From Parahoeflea alexandrii (GTDB taxonomy: Bacteria; Pseudomonadota; Alphaproteobacteria; Rhizobiales; Rhizobiaceae): a stretch of 64,000 nt of DNA. A program made the translations under genes and the position numbers. Of this stretch, positions 25,551 through 34,110 are shown in pieces (position 1 is the first letter of the stretch; each line of letters starts with the position of its first letter). The stretch lies in NCBI RefSeq assembly GCF_027214025.1, contig NZ_JAPWHB010000001.1:930001-994000 (forward strand), given 5' to 3'. Below the pieces are notes generated by a model. It was given only the letters and a program-made list of their open reading frames with translations, ran no database searches and was not told the DNA's origin.

Positions 25551-26726
25551 TCAGTTCAGCCTGACCGGCAGGCTGAGCGGGCCGCGGAAACCGAAGCCCC
25601 ACCAGACCACCTTCTCCGGCTCGACCAGCTGCATGCCGGGGAAGCGCTCGAAGATCATCGGCAGCATGATCTTGCCGATGGTGGCGCGCGCCAGGTGCGT
25701 GCCCATGCAGTGATGCGGGCCACTGCCAAAACTCTGGTGCGGGCTCTTGGGGCGCAGCGCATTGTAGAGATGGCCGTCCTCGAACAGCTCCTCGTCATGG
25801 TTGGCCGAGGCCTGCACGGTCATGATGATCTCGCCCTTGCGGATGTCGACGCCGCGGATCTCGGTATCTTCCCTGGCGCAACGCGAACTGGCCTGGATCG
25901 GCGCGACCCAGCGCAGGCCCTCCTCGAAGGCGGTGCTCCAGTTGCCGGTGCGCTTGATCTCGTCCAATTGGTCGGGATTGGTCAGCAGGCCGAAGAGCAC
26001 CGTGAGCAGGGAATCGCGCGGCTCGTTGATGCCGCCGCCGATGGCGATCTTCAGATTGGCGAGAACCTGGCTGAAGGGGATCGGGTCCTCGGCGTTGATC
26101 ATGACGGAGAGCGCCGACTGGTCGGGCTCGGCCTTGAGCAGCGGGACGCGGGCTTCCACCATGGCGTTCATCGCGGCATGGCAGGCATCGACGCGGGCGA
26201 AGGGTTCGTCGGCGTAGCCGAAGTTGCCGGCGCCGTCGATCAGCGCCTGGCTCCAGTACTGCATCTCCTCGTCGGTGGCGTCGGGGATGCCCAGGATTAT
26301 GGCGAGAATGCGGGCCGCAAGGGGGCCGGCGAGCGCGGGGAAAAGATCGACGACCTCGTCGCGCGGCAGGCGGTCGAGATACTCGCCGGCGAGCTTCTCG
26401 TAGGCCGGGATCCACAGGGTCTTGAGATTGGCCGGCGAGAAGGTCGGGGTCATCGCCATGCGCTCGCGCATGTGCTCCTCGCCATCCTTGCGCATCAGGG
26501 TATGGGCCTGGAACGCCCTCTGCATCGGCGTGTTGGGATCGTTGTTGCTGAACAGCGCCGCATTGTCCTTGACCGCGCGGGTGTCGGCCGCCTTGGTCAG
26601 CAGGGTCCGGCCGATGGACTTGACAGTGACAACCGGGGCTTCCGCCCGAAGCCGTCGATAGATCGAATAGGGATCGCGGGTCAGCTGATCTATGGTGATG
26701 GTTTCGTCCGTTGGCGCAAAAGCCAT
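25551..26726 (-). CDS. Cytochrome P450 with atypical I-helix motif
   Basis: A 391-residue soluble bacterial P450. The heme-binding loop is FGSGPHHCMG with the ligand Cys340, and the K-helix ExxR is E269-G-L-R272. In the I helix the usual (A/G)Gx(D/E)T oxygen-activation motif is replaced by GGGINEPRDS (residues 230-239), so the canonical acid-alcohol pair is missing. This GGGxxEPRD form exists in some P450 groups and may mean a different proton-delivery route or substrate-assisted chemistry. It heads an operon with its own ferredoxin, reductase and a TRAP binding protein, divergent from a LysR gene. Substrate unknown. Confidence 0.93.
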   Translation of the reverse strand: MAFAPTDETITIDQLTRDPYSIYRRLRAEAPVVTVKSIGRTLLTKAADTRAVKDNAALFSNNDPNTPMQRAFQAHTLMRKDGEEHMRERMAMTPTFSPANLKTLWIPAYEKLAGEYLDRLPRDEVVDLFPALAGPLAARILAIILGIPDATDEEMQYWSQALIDGAGNFGYADEPFARVDACHAAMNAMVEARVPLLKAEPDQSALSVMINAEDPIPFSQVLANLKIAIGGGINEPRDSLLTVLFGLLTNPDQLDEIKRTGNWSTAFEEGLRWVAPIQASSRCAREDTEIRGVDIRKGEIIMTVQASANHDEELFEDGHLYNALRPKSPHQSFGSGPHHCMGTHLARATIGKIMLPMIFERFPGMQLVEPEKVVWWGFGFRGPLSLPVRLN

Positions 26727-26818
26727 TGTCGCGTAGCCCTCCCAAGCCGTGCCGCACATCCTCCGTGTCGCGGGCACAACCTTAGGGACAATGGTTCAAT
26801 CGAACAATTAGATGAATT

Positions 26819-26843
26819 TGATTTTGAAAATCAGATTTTCTGA
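26819..26843. promoter_or_regulatory. Nested palindromes in the P450/LysR divergent promoter
   Basis: Three perfect palindromes overlap here: TGATTTTGAAAATCA (26819-26833), AAAATCAGATTTT (26827-26839) and TCAGATTTTCTGA (26831-26843). They sit between the P450 start (26726) and the LysR start (26884). A regulator site shared by both genes is likely. Confidence 0.65.
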
Positions 26844-26883
26844 TAATAGTGTGCGGTTTTGGTCAGCCTCGGGAGCACCGGCA

Positions 26884-27819
26884 ATGAAACAGCCCAGTCT
26901 GCTTGCGATGGATTTCGCGGCGTTGCGCACCTTGCGGCTGCTTTACGAAAACCGCTCTTTCACGGAAACGGCGGAGGTGCTGGGGGTCAACCAGTCGGCG
27001 GTCAGCTACACCATCGAGAAGCTGCGCCGCGCCTTCAGCGATCCGCTGTTCTTCCGGCAGGGCGGCCGGGTGGTGCCGACCGAGCGCTGCGGCACCATCG
27101 TGACATCGGTGATGCGGATGCTCGACGAGATTGAGGCGCTGGCGACGCCGGTGAGCTTCGATCCGGGCCAGGCGGAGCAGACAGTGACGATCGCCTGCAA
27201 TTATTATGAGCGGCAGATCATCCTGCCCGGCGTCGTCAAGGCGCTGAGGGAACGGGCGCCGGGGATCCGGATCACGGCACTCAATTCGACCACGCAGGGC
27301 ATTCAGCTCCTGAAGACGTCGGACGCGGATCTCCTGATCGGGCCGCTGCAGGCGGACGGGCACGAATTCTATTCGCGCACGCTTCTGAGCGAACGCTATG
27401 TCTGCGTTATGGACCGGAACAACCCGCTGGCGAACCAGAAGCTGGCGCTGAAGCAGTATGTCTCAGCCCCGCACGCGACGGTGACCTATGGCGGCACCTG
27501 GCGCTCGCGCTACCTGTTGCAGCTCGACACGCTGGGGATGAAGCTCAACACGGTGCTCGAGGTGCCGAGCCCCGCGGGGCTCGAGAAGGTGATCGCCGGC
27601 ACCGACCTGATCGCAACGGTGCCGGGCCGCGTCGCCGAGACCTACAGCGACGCGATGCGGATCGTCCAGTCCCCCTGCCCGGCGCCGTTCGAGGTCTACC
27701 TGGTCTGGACCACCCGCACCCACAAATCGGCGATGCACGACTGGCTGCGCAAGCTGATCCTCGAATGCGTGGCGGGCCAGCCGCCGGCAGCCTCATCCCC
27801 GCTCACGCCGGACGAGTGA
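26884..27819 (+). CDS. LysR-family transcriptional regulator
   Basis: A 311-residue LysR-type regulator. The helix-turn-helix is within LRTLRLLYENRSFTETAEVLGVNQSAVSYTIEKLRRAFSDPLFFRQG, followed by the effector-binding domain. The HTH ends in the NodD/PcaQ-like DPLFFR pattern. It is divergent from the P450 operon and the nested palindromes lie between them, so it most likely controls that operon in response to its substrate. The start MKQPSLLAMD was chosen because sequence upstream is the operator region. The 3' end overlaps the convergent EamA gene by 17 bp. Confidence 0.92.
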   Translation: MKQPSLLAMDFAALRTLRLLYENRSFTETAEVLGVNQSAVSYTIEKLRRAFSDPLFFRQGGRVVPTERCGTIVTSVMRMLDEIEALATPVSFDPGQAEQTVTIACNYYERQIILPGVVKALRERAPGIRITALNSTTQGIQLLKTSDADLLIGPLQADGHEFYSRTLLSERYVCVMDRNNPLANQKLALKQYVSAPHATVTYGGTWRSRYLLQLDTLGMKLNTVLEVPSPAGLEKVIAGTDLIATVPGRVAETYSDAMRIVQSPCPAPFEVYLVWTTRTHKSAMHDWLRKLILECVAGQPPAASSPLTPDE

Positions 27820-28714
27820 GGGGCGCTGCCGGCTCCGGTTGGGGCCGGACGGCTGGCGTTGCCCCGGACGGGCGGTTGGCGATCTGGCCCAGCCAGACCG
27901 AGCCCAAGACAATCACCGCGCCACCCATCTGCAGCGGCGCCAGTGCCTGGCCGAGCCAGAGCCAGCCGAGTATGACGGCGGTCACCGGGCTCATCATGCC
28001 GAGCATCGAGGCAGCACCCGGCTCAAGCCGCGACAGGCCGCGGAACCAGAGCCAGTAGGTGAGCGCCGCGCCAATCAGGCCGAGCCAGACGAGACCGGCG
28101 AGATTGACCGGGGTCAGCGCAGGCAGCGCAGGTTCGAACAGAGCCGCCACGGGCACGAGCAGCAGGCCGCCCGCCGTCAGCTGCCACGCGGTGAAGCTGA
28201 GCGCGGAGACCGGCGGCTGCCATTTGCGGCTCAGAACCGTGCCGGCGGCCATCGAGGCAGCGCCGCCGAGGCCTGCGGCAATGCCGACCGGATCAAGCGC
28301 CGCCTCCGGGCCAAGCAGCAGCAGCGCCACACCGAACACCCCGGCGATCGCGGCGGCGACCGCACCTGTGCGAATGCGGGTGCCGAGCCAGCCGCGCGCC
28401 ATGACGATCACCATCAGCGCCTGCAGCGAACCGAGCGTGGCGGCGACCCCGCCGGGCAGCCGGTAGGCGGCAACGAAGAGCAGCGACCAGAACACGGCGA
28501 AATTCAGCCCGCCGAGCAGGACCGTGCGGCCGAGCCAGGCCTTGGGCGGCAGGCAGCGGGTGAGTGCCAAGAGCAGCAGGCCCGCCGGCAGGGCGCGGAG
28601 CACGGCCAGCGTCACCGGGTAGCCGGCGGGCAGCATCTGGGTGGTGACCAGATAGGTGCTGCCCCATATCGCCGGGGCCAGCGCGGTGAGAATGATGTCG
28701 GGAGTCCGTTTCAT
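27803..28714 (-). CDS. EamA/DMT-family transporter
   Basis: A 303-residue inner-membrane protein with ten predicted helices, arranged as two EamA repeats (ALAPAIWGSTYLVTTQMLP at the start of the first, GTVLSRKWQPP and AASMLGMMSPVTAVILGWLWLGQ in the second). It belongs to the drug/metabolite transporter superfamily, whose members export amino acids, nucleosides or toxic compounds. It is the last of three same-strand genes after the WrbA-like and DsbA-like genes (18 bp gap). The start has AAGGACAAGGAC upstream. Confidence 0.9.
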   Translation of the reverse strand: MKRTPDIILTALAPAIWGSTYLVTTQMLPAGYPVTLAVLRALPAGLLLLALTRCLPPKAWLGRTVLLGGLNFAVFWSLLFVAAYRLPGGVAATLGSLQALMVIVMARGWLGTRIRTGAVAAAIAGVFGVALLLLGPEAALDPVGIAAGLGGAASMAAGTVLSRKWQPPVSALSFTAWQLTAGGLLLVPVAALFEPALPALTPVNLAGLVWLGLIGAALTYWLWFRGLSRLEPGAASMLGMMSPVTAVILGWLWLGQALAPLQMGGAVIVLGSVWLGQIANRPSGATPAVRPQPEPAAPLTRPA

Positions 28715-28732
28715 GTCCTTGTCCTTTCAGGC

Positions 28733-29371
28733 TCACGCGATCAGGCGGGTTGCGGCGCGAACCTGCGCGCGCAGATCCTCGAGCGGGCCGTTGACCAGCC
28801 GGGCGCCGGTGTCGCGGATGATGAGGGCGGGAATGCTGCGCACCTGCAGCAAGCGCGCAGCCCGGCGGTCGGCTTCCACCGCCAGGGCCGTTGCCGGATC
28901 GGCAATCGCGCGGGCTAAAGCGGCGCTGTCGAGCCCGATGTCGCGGGCGGTATCGGCAAGCACCTGCCTGTCGGCGATGTCGCGCGCTTCATTCAGGTGG
29001 GCGAGCTGGATGCGGTCGAACAGGTCCCAGTGCGCCGCCTGGCCGCCGATCGCTTCGGCGGCCTTGCAGGCGAGCGCTGCCTCATAGCCGTGCGGATAGT
29101 CGAAGCGGGCGGCGCGCATGGCTTCCACGTCGATCAGGTCGGGCCGGTCGCTGACCTCGCGGCAGACCGACCAGTGGCCGAGAATGGTCTCCCGCGCCTC
29201 GGCGGGCGTGCCCCAGCGCTCGGCCATCTCCTGGCGGCTGGCCTGCAGCACGAAGCTGCGGTGGCGGATGTCGAGGTCGAACTCATCGGCCAGGCTGCGC
29301 ATGCGCGAGGAAATGTTGAAGCACCAGCAGCAGACCACATCGTGGAAGAAGTCGATGGTGAGCGCGGCCAT
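28733..29371 (-). CDS. DsbA-family (FrnE/HCCA isomerase-like) oxidoreductase
   Basis: A 212-residue thioredoxin-fold protein. The active site reads DVVCCWCF, a CxxC motif with Cys-Trp inside, where FrnE-type relatives usually have CPWC. The helical insertion (RSFVLQASRQEMAERWG...) and the cis-proline loop VRSIPALII match the FrnE/2-hydroxychromene-2-carboxylate isomerase branch. No signal peptide, so it is cytoplasmic. Its ATG shares one base with the stop codon of the upstream WrbA-like gene (TGATG), indicating coupling; a GTG one codon earlier is possible. It may handle thiol or quinone stress with WrbA. Confidence 0.85.
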   Translation of the reverse strand: MAALTIDFFHDVVCCWCFNISSRMRSLADEFDLDIRHRSFVLQASRQEMAERWGTPAEARETILGHWSVCREVSDRPDLIDVEAMRAARFDYPHGYEAALACKAAEAIGGQAAHWDLFDRIQLAHLNEARDIADRQVLADTARDIGLDSAALARAIADPATALAVEADRRAARLLQVRSIPALIIRDTGARLVNGPLEDLRAQVRAATRLIA

Positions 29372-29994
29372 CACGCGGCCTCCCTGGCAAGGTCGGCGCC
29401 GGCGAGCCGGGCGGCGATGCGGGCGACATGGGCGCCCTGGAAGCGGGCGCCGGCGAGGTCGGTGGCGGTCGGCTGCAACGATCCGTCGGCACCGGCGATG
29501 GTGCCCGCGCCATAGGGCGCGCCGCCGATGATCCCGTCAGCCGAGGTCTGGCCGGCGAACGTGTAGGGCAGACCGGCGATCAGCATGCCGAAATGCATCA
29601 GCGGGATGTGGGTCGACAGCAGGGTCGCCTCGTGGCCGCCATGCTGCGAGCCGGTGGAGGCAAAGACCGCAGCGACCTTGCCGACCAGTTCGTTGCGCGC
29701 CCACAGCCCGCCGGCCTGGTCGAGAAACTGCTTCATCTGCCCGGCCATCATGCCGAAGCGCGTCGGCGTGCCGAAGATGATGCCGTCATAGGCGGCGAGA
29801 TCGGCAGGGGTGGCCACCGGCGTGTCGTCCTCGGCATAGCCCGCGGCGCGGCGCACCGGTTCGGGCACGGTTTCGGGGATGCGGCGGATGTCGACGGTGG
29901 TGCCGGCGACGCCGAGCGCGCCTTCGGCCGAGGCTTCGGCGAGCGCCCGGACATGGCCGTAGCTGGAATAGTAGAGAACGAGAATGCGGGTCAT
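29371..29994 (-). CDS. WrbA-like NAD(P)H:quinone oxidoreductase (type IV)
   Basis: A 207-residue flavodoxin-like protein. The FMN phosphate loop is [14 protein letters not shown], followed by the WrbA pattern [20 protein letters not shown] and [12 protein letters not shown]. It reduces quinones by two electrons with NAD(P)H and FMN, limiting oxidative damage by semiquinones. First gene of a group with the DsbA-like protein and an EamA exporter; a LysR gene lies 96 bp upstream on the same strand. Confidence 0.92.
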   Translation of the reverse strand: MTRILVLYYSSYGHVRALAEASAEGALGVAGTTVDIRRIPETVPEPVRRAAGYAEDDTPVATPADLAAYDGIIFGTPTRFGMMAGQMKQFLDQAGGLWARNELVGKVAAVFASTGSQHGGHEATLLSTHIPLMHFGMLIAGLPYTFAGQTSADGIIGGAPYGAGTIAGADGSLQPTATDLAGARFQGAHVARIAARLAGADLAREAA

Positions 29995-30090
29995 GGAATC
30001 TTCTCCGGCGTGGTGTTTCGATGCCGGGAAGATCGGTCATGTGCGGCTCGGGAATAAGCCGCGGGCTCACAAAGGATTATTTACGTGGCG

Positions 30091-30984
30091 TTAGGAATGG
30101 CGCTCGAGCGCGGCGCGGAGATGTTCGATGAAGGCTGTGACCCTTGCGTCCATGCCGAGCCGCGAGGCGGTGACGGCAAAAATCTCCGGCGCCGGCAGCT
30201 CCCAGTCGGGCAGCACGCGGACGAGGCTCCCGCGCGCCTCGGCCTCGTCGGAGACGAAATCGGGAAGCGTGCCGATGCCGTGGCCGGCGATCAGCAGGTC
30301 GCGCAGCACCAGGCTGTTGCCGACCTTGACTTGCGGATCGAGCGCGACCCGGCGCTCACCGCCGGGGCCGGAGAGGGTCCAACCGGTCAGGTGGTCGGCG
30401 AGCAGGAAGCCGATGACCCGGTGGCCGCCGATGTCGTCCGGGGCGGCGGGGGTTCCGGCACGTTTCAGATAGGTGGGACTGGCGAAGATCCGCTGCCGGG
30501 CGGTGCCGATGCGGCGTGCAACAAGCGCCGAATCGGGCATCGCCGCGCGGATGCGGATCGAGACGTCGAAGCCGCCCTCGACCATGTCGACCACCCGGTC
30601 GTCGAGCGACAGGGTGAACTTGAGGTCAGGGTATTGGTCGAGGAATTTCGGCAGCAACGGCGCGATCACCATCTGGCCGAAGGAGCTCGAGGCATTGACC
30701 TTGAGATGGCCGCGGACCGCGCCGGCGCTCTGGCGGATGCGGTCCTCGGAATGGCTGACCGCATCGAGAATGGCCTGGGAATGCTCGTAATAGAGCCGCC
30801 CGGCATCGGTGAGCGACATCGCCCGGGTGGTCCGGGTCAGCAGCACGCAGCCGAGGCTCTGTTCGAGCAGCTTCAATTCGCGGCTGAGCAACGCCGCCGA
30901 GACGCCGAGATCGTCCGCCGCGCGGGCCAGGCTGCCGCGCTCGACGATGCGGCAATAGGCATTCATGACCGAGAGCTTGTCCAT
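30091..30984 (-). CDS. LysR-family transcriptional regulator
   Basis: A 297-residue regulator. The HTH is AYCRIVERGSLARAADDLGVSAALLSRELKLLEQSLGCVLLTRTTR, followed by a LysR effector domain of the CrgA/AaeR-like type. MDKLSVM has a GAGG site upstream and begins the homology. It precedes the WrbA-like gene by 96 bp in the same direction and may control that redox/export group; a separate promoter in the gap is possible. Confidence 0.9.
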   Translation of the reverse strand: MDKLSVMNAYCRIVERGSLARAADDLGVSAALLSRELKLLEQSLGCVLLTRTTRAMSLTDAGRLYYEHSQAILDAVSHSEDRIRQSAGAVRGHLKVNASSSFGQMVIAPLLPKFLDQYPDLKFTLSLDDRVVDMVEGGFDVSIRIRAAMPDSALVARRIGTARQRIFASPTYLKRAGTPAAPDDIGGHRVIGFLLADHLTGWTLSGPGGERRVALDPQVKVGNSLVLRDLLIAGHGIGTLPDFVSDEAEARGSLVRVLPDWELPAPEIFAVTASRLGMDARVTAFIEHLRAALERHS

Positions 30985-32338
30985 GTCCTCTTCCCCTGGG
31001 CCGCGCCGGCCGGACCGTTCCATCGGGATCCGGATTAGCACGATTGGGCGAAAGGCCAAATCGGGGGCGGACACGCCAATGGCCCCGCACGGCGCGCCGC
31101 CGGGGTTATGGGGAAAGACCGGGTCCGGAGGGCCGCGCGCGGGCTAACGCCTCTGGGAATGGTTTGGGTGTGCATGCGAGGCGCATGCACGGGGTGGCGC
31201 AAACCGCGCGCGGGCCCGAGTTTCGCCGGATGATGTCGGCATCCGACAGGCAGTCGCCGCTTCGCTTCTCCGCTTCACGGGCTTTCGCCTCACGCGGGCT
31301 TTTCCGGGTTGCCCCGGGCAGCCTCCCCGACAAGGGAGCACTGCGGGAGCTTTTCGCGTGGTCTCCGGCACGGAGCTTCTCCCCATCGCCTTTCGGGTCA
31401 AGTCCGGGTGTGAGCACCCGGCGGCCCTGCAGGCAGGACGGGGCAGAACTTCGCCACAGGCCCGGTCCGCTGTCCAACCCGCCCCTCCGCCCTTGAAGAT
31501 GATGCATGTGCATCAGGCGGCTGCGGATTGCGAGGTCGTCCCGGTGGCTGGCTGGACCGTGCCGTCCTCGCGGTCGGCCAAATCCGCCAGCGGAGCCACG
31601 CTGGTTCCTGCCTCCCCCCGCTGCCCGCCGCACGTTACGACGGATTTCAGGGAGCTTTCCTCCCGCCTGGCTCGAAGCGTTCGCGATCCATCCGGCAGCG
31701 GGAGCGGCATGAGTGTGGCACGGGGGTAGAGGGTGGGGAAAAGATCGGGGGGATTTTTTTCGCGACGGCGCGGCGCGCACCTTCTCACCCCTGATGGGAG
31801 AGAATGCGAATTTCAGCACCTTAGCGCCAGCTAAGTGCCAGAAATTCCAAGAGAGGGGTTCTGTTTCGAGGTCAGAAACTCCCCCTCACCTGAAAAATCC
31901 ACGACTTGGCGCTGACGCGCCAAGACCGTGATTCGCCTTCGCGCGGCGCCGCGCTCAGGCCTTCGTTCGCTGAGATCAATTTCATTGATTTCCGGCCTGA
32001 GGCCGCCGCTCCGAAGCCTCTCTCACCAAGGGAGAGGTTAGCCCAGCCGCAACCTGCCTGCCCCACGCCCCTCATGCCGCGCGGAGGGCGGTATATTTGC
32101 CGCCAAAAAGCGCACTTTGATTGGCCCACACACGATGAACGGAATTGGGGCCGGAAACTGCAGTCAGGTTTCCAAATGGCAGGGCTGCAAAGCGACCCTT
32201 GATCCAGGCCACGTGCGGCAACACTTTCGGCCCAAAGCCGACCCCTTTGCGTTATCCGCAGCGAAAGACTGCAAGGAGCCCAAAAACCCGGATGCTGCGG
32301 TTAAGGCGAATGGCCGCTTCGGTGTCAGTGTTATGCAG
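30985..32338. other. Long non-coding, hairpin-rich region
   Basis: About 1.35 kb without a credible gene. The left part up to about 31760 is GC-rich and open in several frames, but no frame shows protein-like composition or a ribosome binding site. The right part is full of short inverted repeats. It may be a decayed insertion plus a dispersed repeat. No tRNA, tmRNA, RNase P or SRP RNA signature was recognised. Confidence 0.5.
31809..32037. repeat. Cluster of inverted repeats, probable dispersed intergenic element
   Basis: Hairpins follow one another: AATTTC...GAAATT enclosing GCAC/GTGC and TTAGC/GCTAA (31809-31846); CTTGGCGC TGAC GCGCCAAG (31905-31924, perfect 8-bp stem); CTCAGGCC (31954-31961) with GGCCTGAG (31994-32001); and CCTCTC (32017-32022) with GAGAGG (32032-32037). 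Such strings of structured motifs are characteristic of intergenic repeats in Hyphomicrobiales genomes. Confidence 0.6.
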
Positions 32339-32641
32339 TCAAAGATATTTGACGACCGACCAGTGGCCCTTCCATTCAGGCTCTGTCGCTGTTGTCGCAG
32401 TTCCATCGGGTGCTAGAGCGACGTGTCCTCGTTCGCAGGAATGCCACCAATCGGACAGGCGTCGGAAAACGGGGCGATCATCAGGATATCGCAGGACGAG
32501 AACAGCGCGTTGTTCCTCCGTCATTTGACTTTGTCGCTGTGCCTGCAAGTCAGGAAATTTATGCACTTCGATCTCATCGCCGCCAACATCGAGAAGCGGC
32601 TTGCCGTGATAATTTGCGGGGGCGAGATTATCTTTCGTCAT
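32339..32641 (-). CDS. Small protein of unknown function downstream of permease
   Basis: A 100-residue protein beginning MTKDNLAPANYHGKPLLDVGGDEIEVHKFPDL and ending GHWSVVKYL. It is soluble, without signal peptide or recognised domain; a histidine/tryptophan-rich segment (LSDWWHSCERGH) is present. It starts 40 bp after the permease gene on the same strand, with a GGGGCGAGAT-type site upstream. This supports it as the third gene of the ArsR-permease group. Codon use is less GC-rich than in core genes nearby. Confidence 0.5.
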   Translation of the reverse strand: MTKDNLAPANYHGKPLLDVGGDEIEVHKFPDLQAQRQSQMTEEQRAVLVLRYPDDRPVFRRLSDWWHSCERGHVALAPDGTATTATEPEWKGHWSVVKYL

Positions 32642-32681
32642 GATCTCGCCCCCGCTCGCTCTTGGCATCCGTGTAGAGCGT

Positions 32682-33734
32682 TCAGATCGTCGTCCAGAGC
32701 TGAAACAGAAGACCTGTCGCAAAGGAGCCGGTCAAAGCGATTCCAAGATAGAGGAAGAACACCTTTCGCTTTACCAGCGCCCAGACCGCAATGGCCGCTG
32801 GCAGCGAGGTCACACCGCCTGCAACCAAAAACGCGAGGCCTGCGCCGGGTGCCATGCCTTGTCCGATCAAGCCGCCGACCAGCGGCAGGGCAGCGTAGCC
32901 GTTGAGATAGGCAGGCACGCCGACCAGCGTTGCGATTCCGATGGGAGCGAGGCCTGTGCCGCCGAGCGAACGGGCCACCAGATCGGCTGGAAGCCAGGCG
33001 AGCATCAGGCTTTCCAGCACGAATGCGAGCGTCAGCCATTTGGCGAGGAACAGTGTGGTCTTGATCCCCTCGCGCATAAACTTGCTGACACGCTCATCGT
33101 CTTTCCAGAAATTCCAGACGACAGGCTTCGCGGTACGCACTGTTGCACCACCGCACCCGCCATTGCCGACACCCTCGCGCAGTGGATCGGCCAGTTCACC
33201 CGCCCGGCTCAGGAAATGGACCACATAGCCGCCAAAGACGCCCAGCCCGACGGCCGCGAGCGTCTTGGCTACAGCGAACTCAAGTCCGAGAACCCCGGTG
33301 GTCAGCACGAACATCGAGGGGTCCATGATCGGCGAGGCCAGCCAGAAGGCCATGACGGCCGAAAGCGGAACCCCCATCGCCAGAAGTGCCGCAATCAACG
33401 GGATAACGCCACAAGAGCAGAATGGCGACAGACCTCCCGCGAGCGCCGCGATCAAGATCATGATGGCGGTCGATCCGGTGAACGCGCGGGCAATCAGACC
33501 GTCCGCACCGGTCGCCCCGGCATAGGCGGCGATGCCGATTGAGAGAACCAGAAACGGCGCGACCTCCAAAAGGTTACGCGCGGCAAACTCTGAGCTGCTG
33601 GCAGCCTGTTCCGGCACCAGAACGAACAGGGCAAGCAAGAGACCGGCAATGAACAGCCAAACCTTTTCCTTGCTCCACAGCCGATGAGCGAATTCCGTTG
33701 TCCATGAACGGACGTTGAGAGCGAGTTCAGTCAT
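32682..33734 (-). CDS. Permease of the YraQ/ArsP (DUF318) family
   Basis: A 350-residue membrane protein with about ten helices. The family signature is the cysteine motif PFCSCGVIPL near residue 110, in the first half, mirrored by GVPAYLNGYAALPL in the second. A glycine/cysteine segment GNGGCGG lies in the central loop. Characterised relatives export organoarsenicals such as methylarsenite or are linked to other metals. An ArsR-type regulator lies 54 bp upstream in the same direction, which supports a role in metal(loid) efflux. The actual substrate is not known. Confidence 0.88.
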   Translation of the reverse strand: MTELALNVRSWTTEFAHRLWSKEKVWLFIAGLLLALFVLVPEQAASSSEFAARNLLEVAPFLVLSIGIAAYAGATGADGLIARAFTGSTAIMILIAALAGGLSPFCSCGVIPLIAALLAMGVPLSAVMAFWLASPIMDPSMFVLTTGVLGLEFAVAKTLAAVGLGVFGGYVVHFLSRAGELADPLREGVGNGGCGGATVRTAKPVVWNFWKDDERVSKFMREGIKTTLFLAKWLTLAFVLESLMLAWLPADLVARSLGGTGLAPIGIATLVGVPAYLNGYAALPLVGGLIGQGMAPGAGLAFLVAGGVTSLPAAIAVWALVKRKVFFLYLGIALTGSFATGLLFQLWTTI

Positions 33735-33788
33735 AGCGACATCCTTAGATTAGTCGTTATTTTTGACGAAGAAGAAGGTTGTTCTTCA

Positions 33789-34103
33789 TTATGCGGCGTC
33801 CTCCCGCGTGAGCGTGACACCGACGCAGCACTCAGATGTAAGGAAGGATACGGTGCCACGCATCGCGCCGTAATCGACCCGGTTCACGATCTGGCGGCCC
33901 TGGCGCTCCTGAATGACCAGCCCCGCATCGACAAGGGTTTTGAGGTGATGCGCGAGTGTCGAAGCTGCCATGTCGAGATGCTGACCGATCTCGCCCACGT
34001 TGAGGCCTTCTTCCCCGGCCCGAACCAGAAGTCGAAAGATTGCGAGCCGGGTCTCATGCCCGAGGGCGGCCAAAGAGTGGGCTATGGATGCGTTCGTGTT
34101 CAT
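33789..34103 (-). CDS. ArsR-family metalloregulator
   Basis: A 104-residue winged-helix repressor. The HTH spans HETRLAIFRLLVRAGEEGLNVGEIGQHLDMAASTLAHHLKTLVDAGLV. A vicinal cysteine pair near residue 92 (SECCVGV) is a plausible metal(loid) sensor, placed at the C-terminus rather than in the classical alpha-3 CVCDLC position. It probably represses itself and the permease and lets go when arsenic or another soft metal binds. The ATG at 34103 follows a clear promoter; the earlier in-frame start lies inside it. Confidence 0.92.
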   Translation of the reverse strand: MNTNASIAHSLAALGHETRLAIFRLLVRAGEEGLNVGEIGQHLDMAASTLAHHLKTLVDAGLVIQERQGRQIVNRVDYGAMRGTVSFLTSECCVGVTLTREDAA

Positions 34104-34110
34104 GACGGCT

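Noticed and set aside
31106-31819. 237-codon minus-strand frame in the hairpin-rich region
   Set aside because: No ribosome binding site, biased Arg/Pro/Ser composition, and it reads through inverted repeats. More likely open by chance in GC-rich repeat DNA.
30985-32338. Possible structured housekeeping RNA (tmRNA, RNase P RNA, SRP RNA)
   Set aside because: I searched by eye for the conserved cores of these RNAs and did not find them on either strand. A covariance-model search would be decisive.
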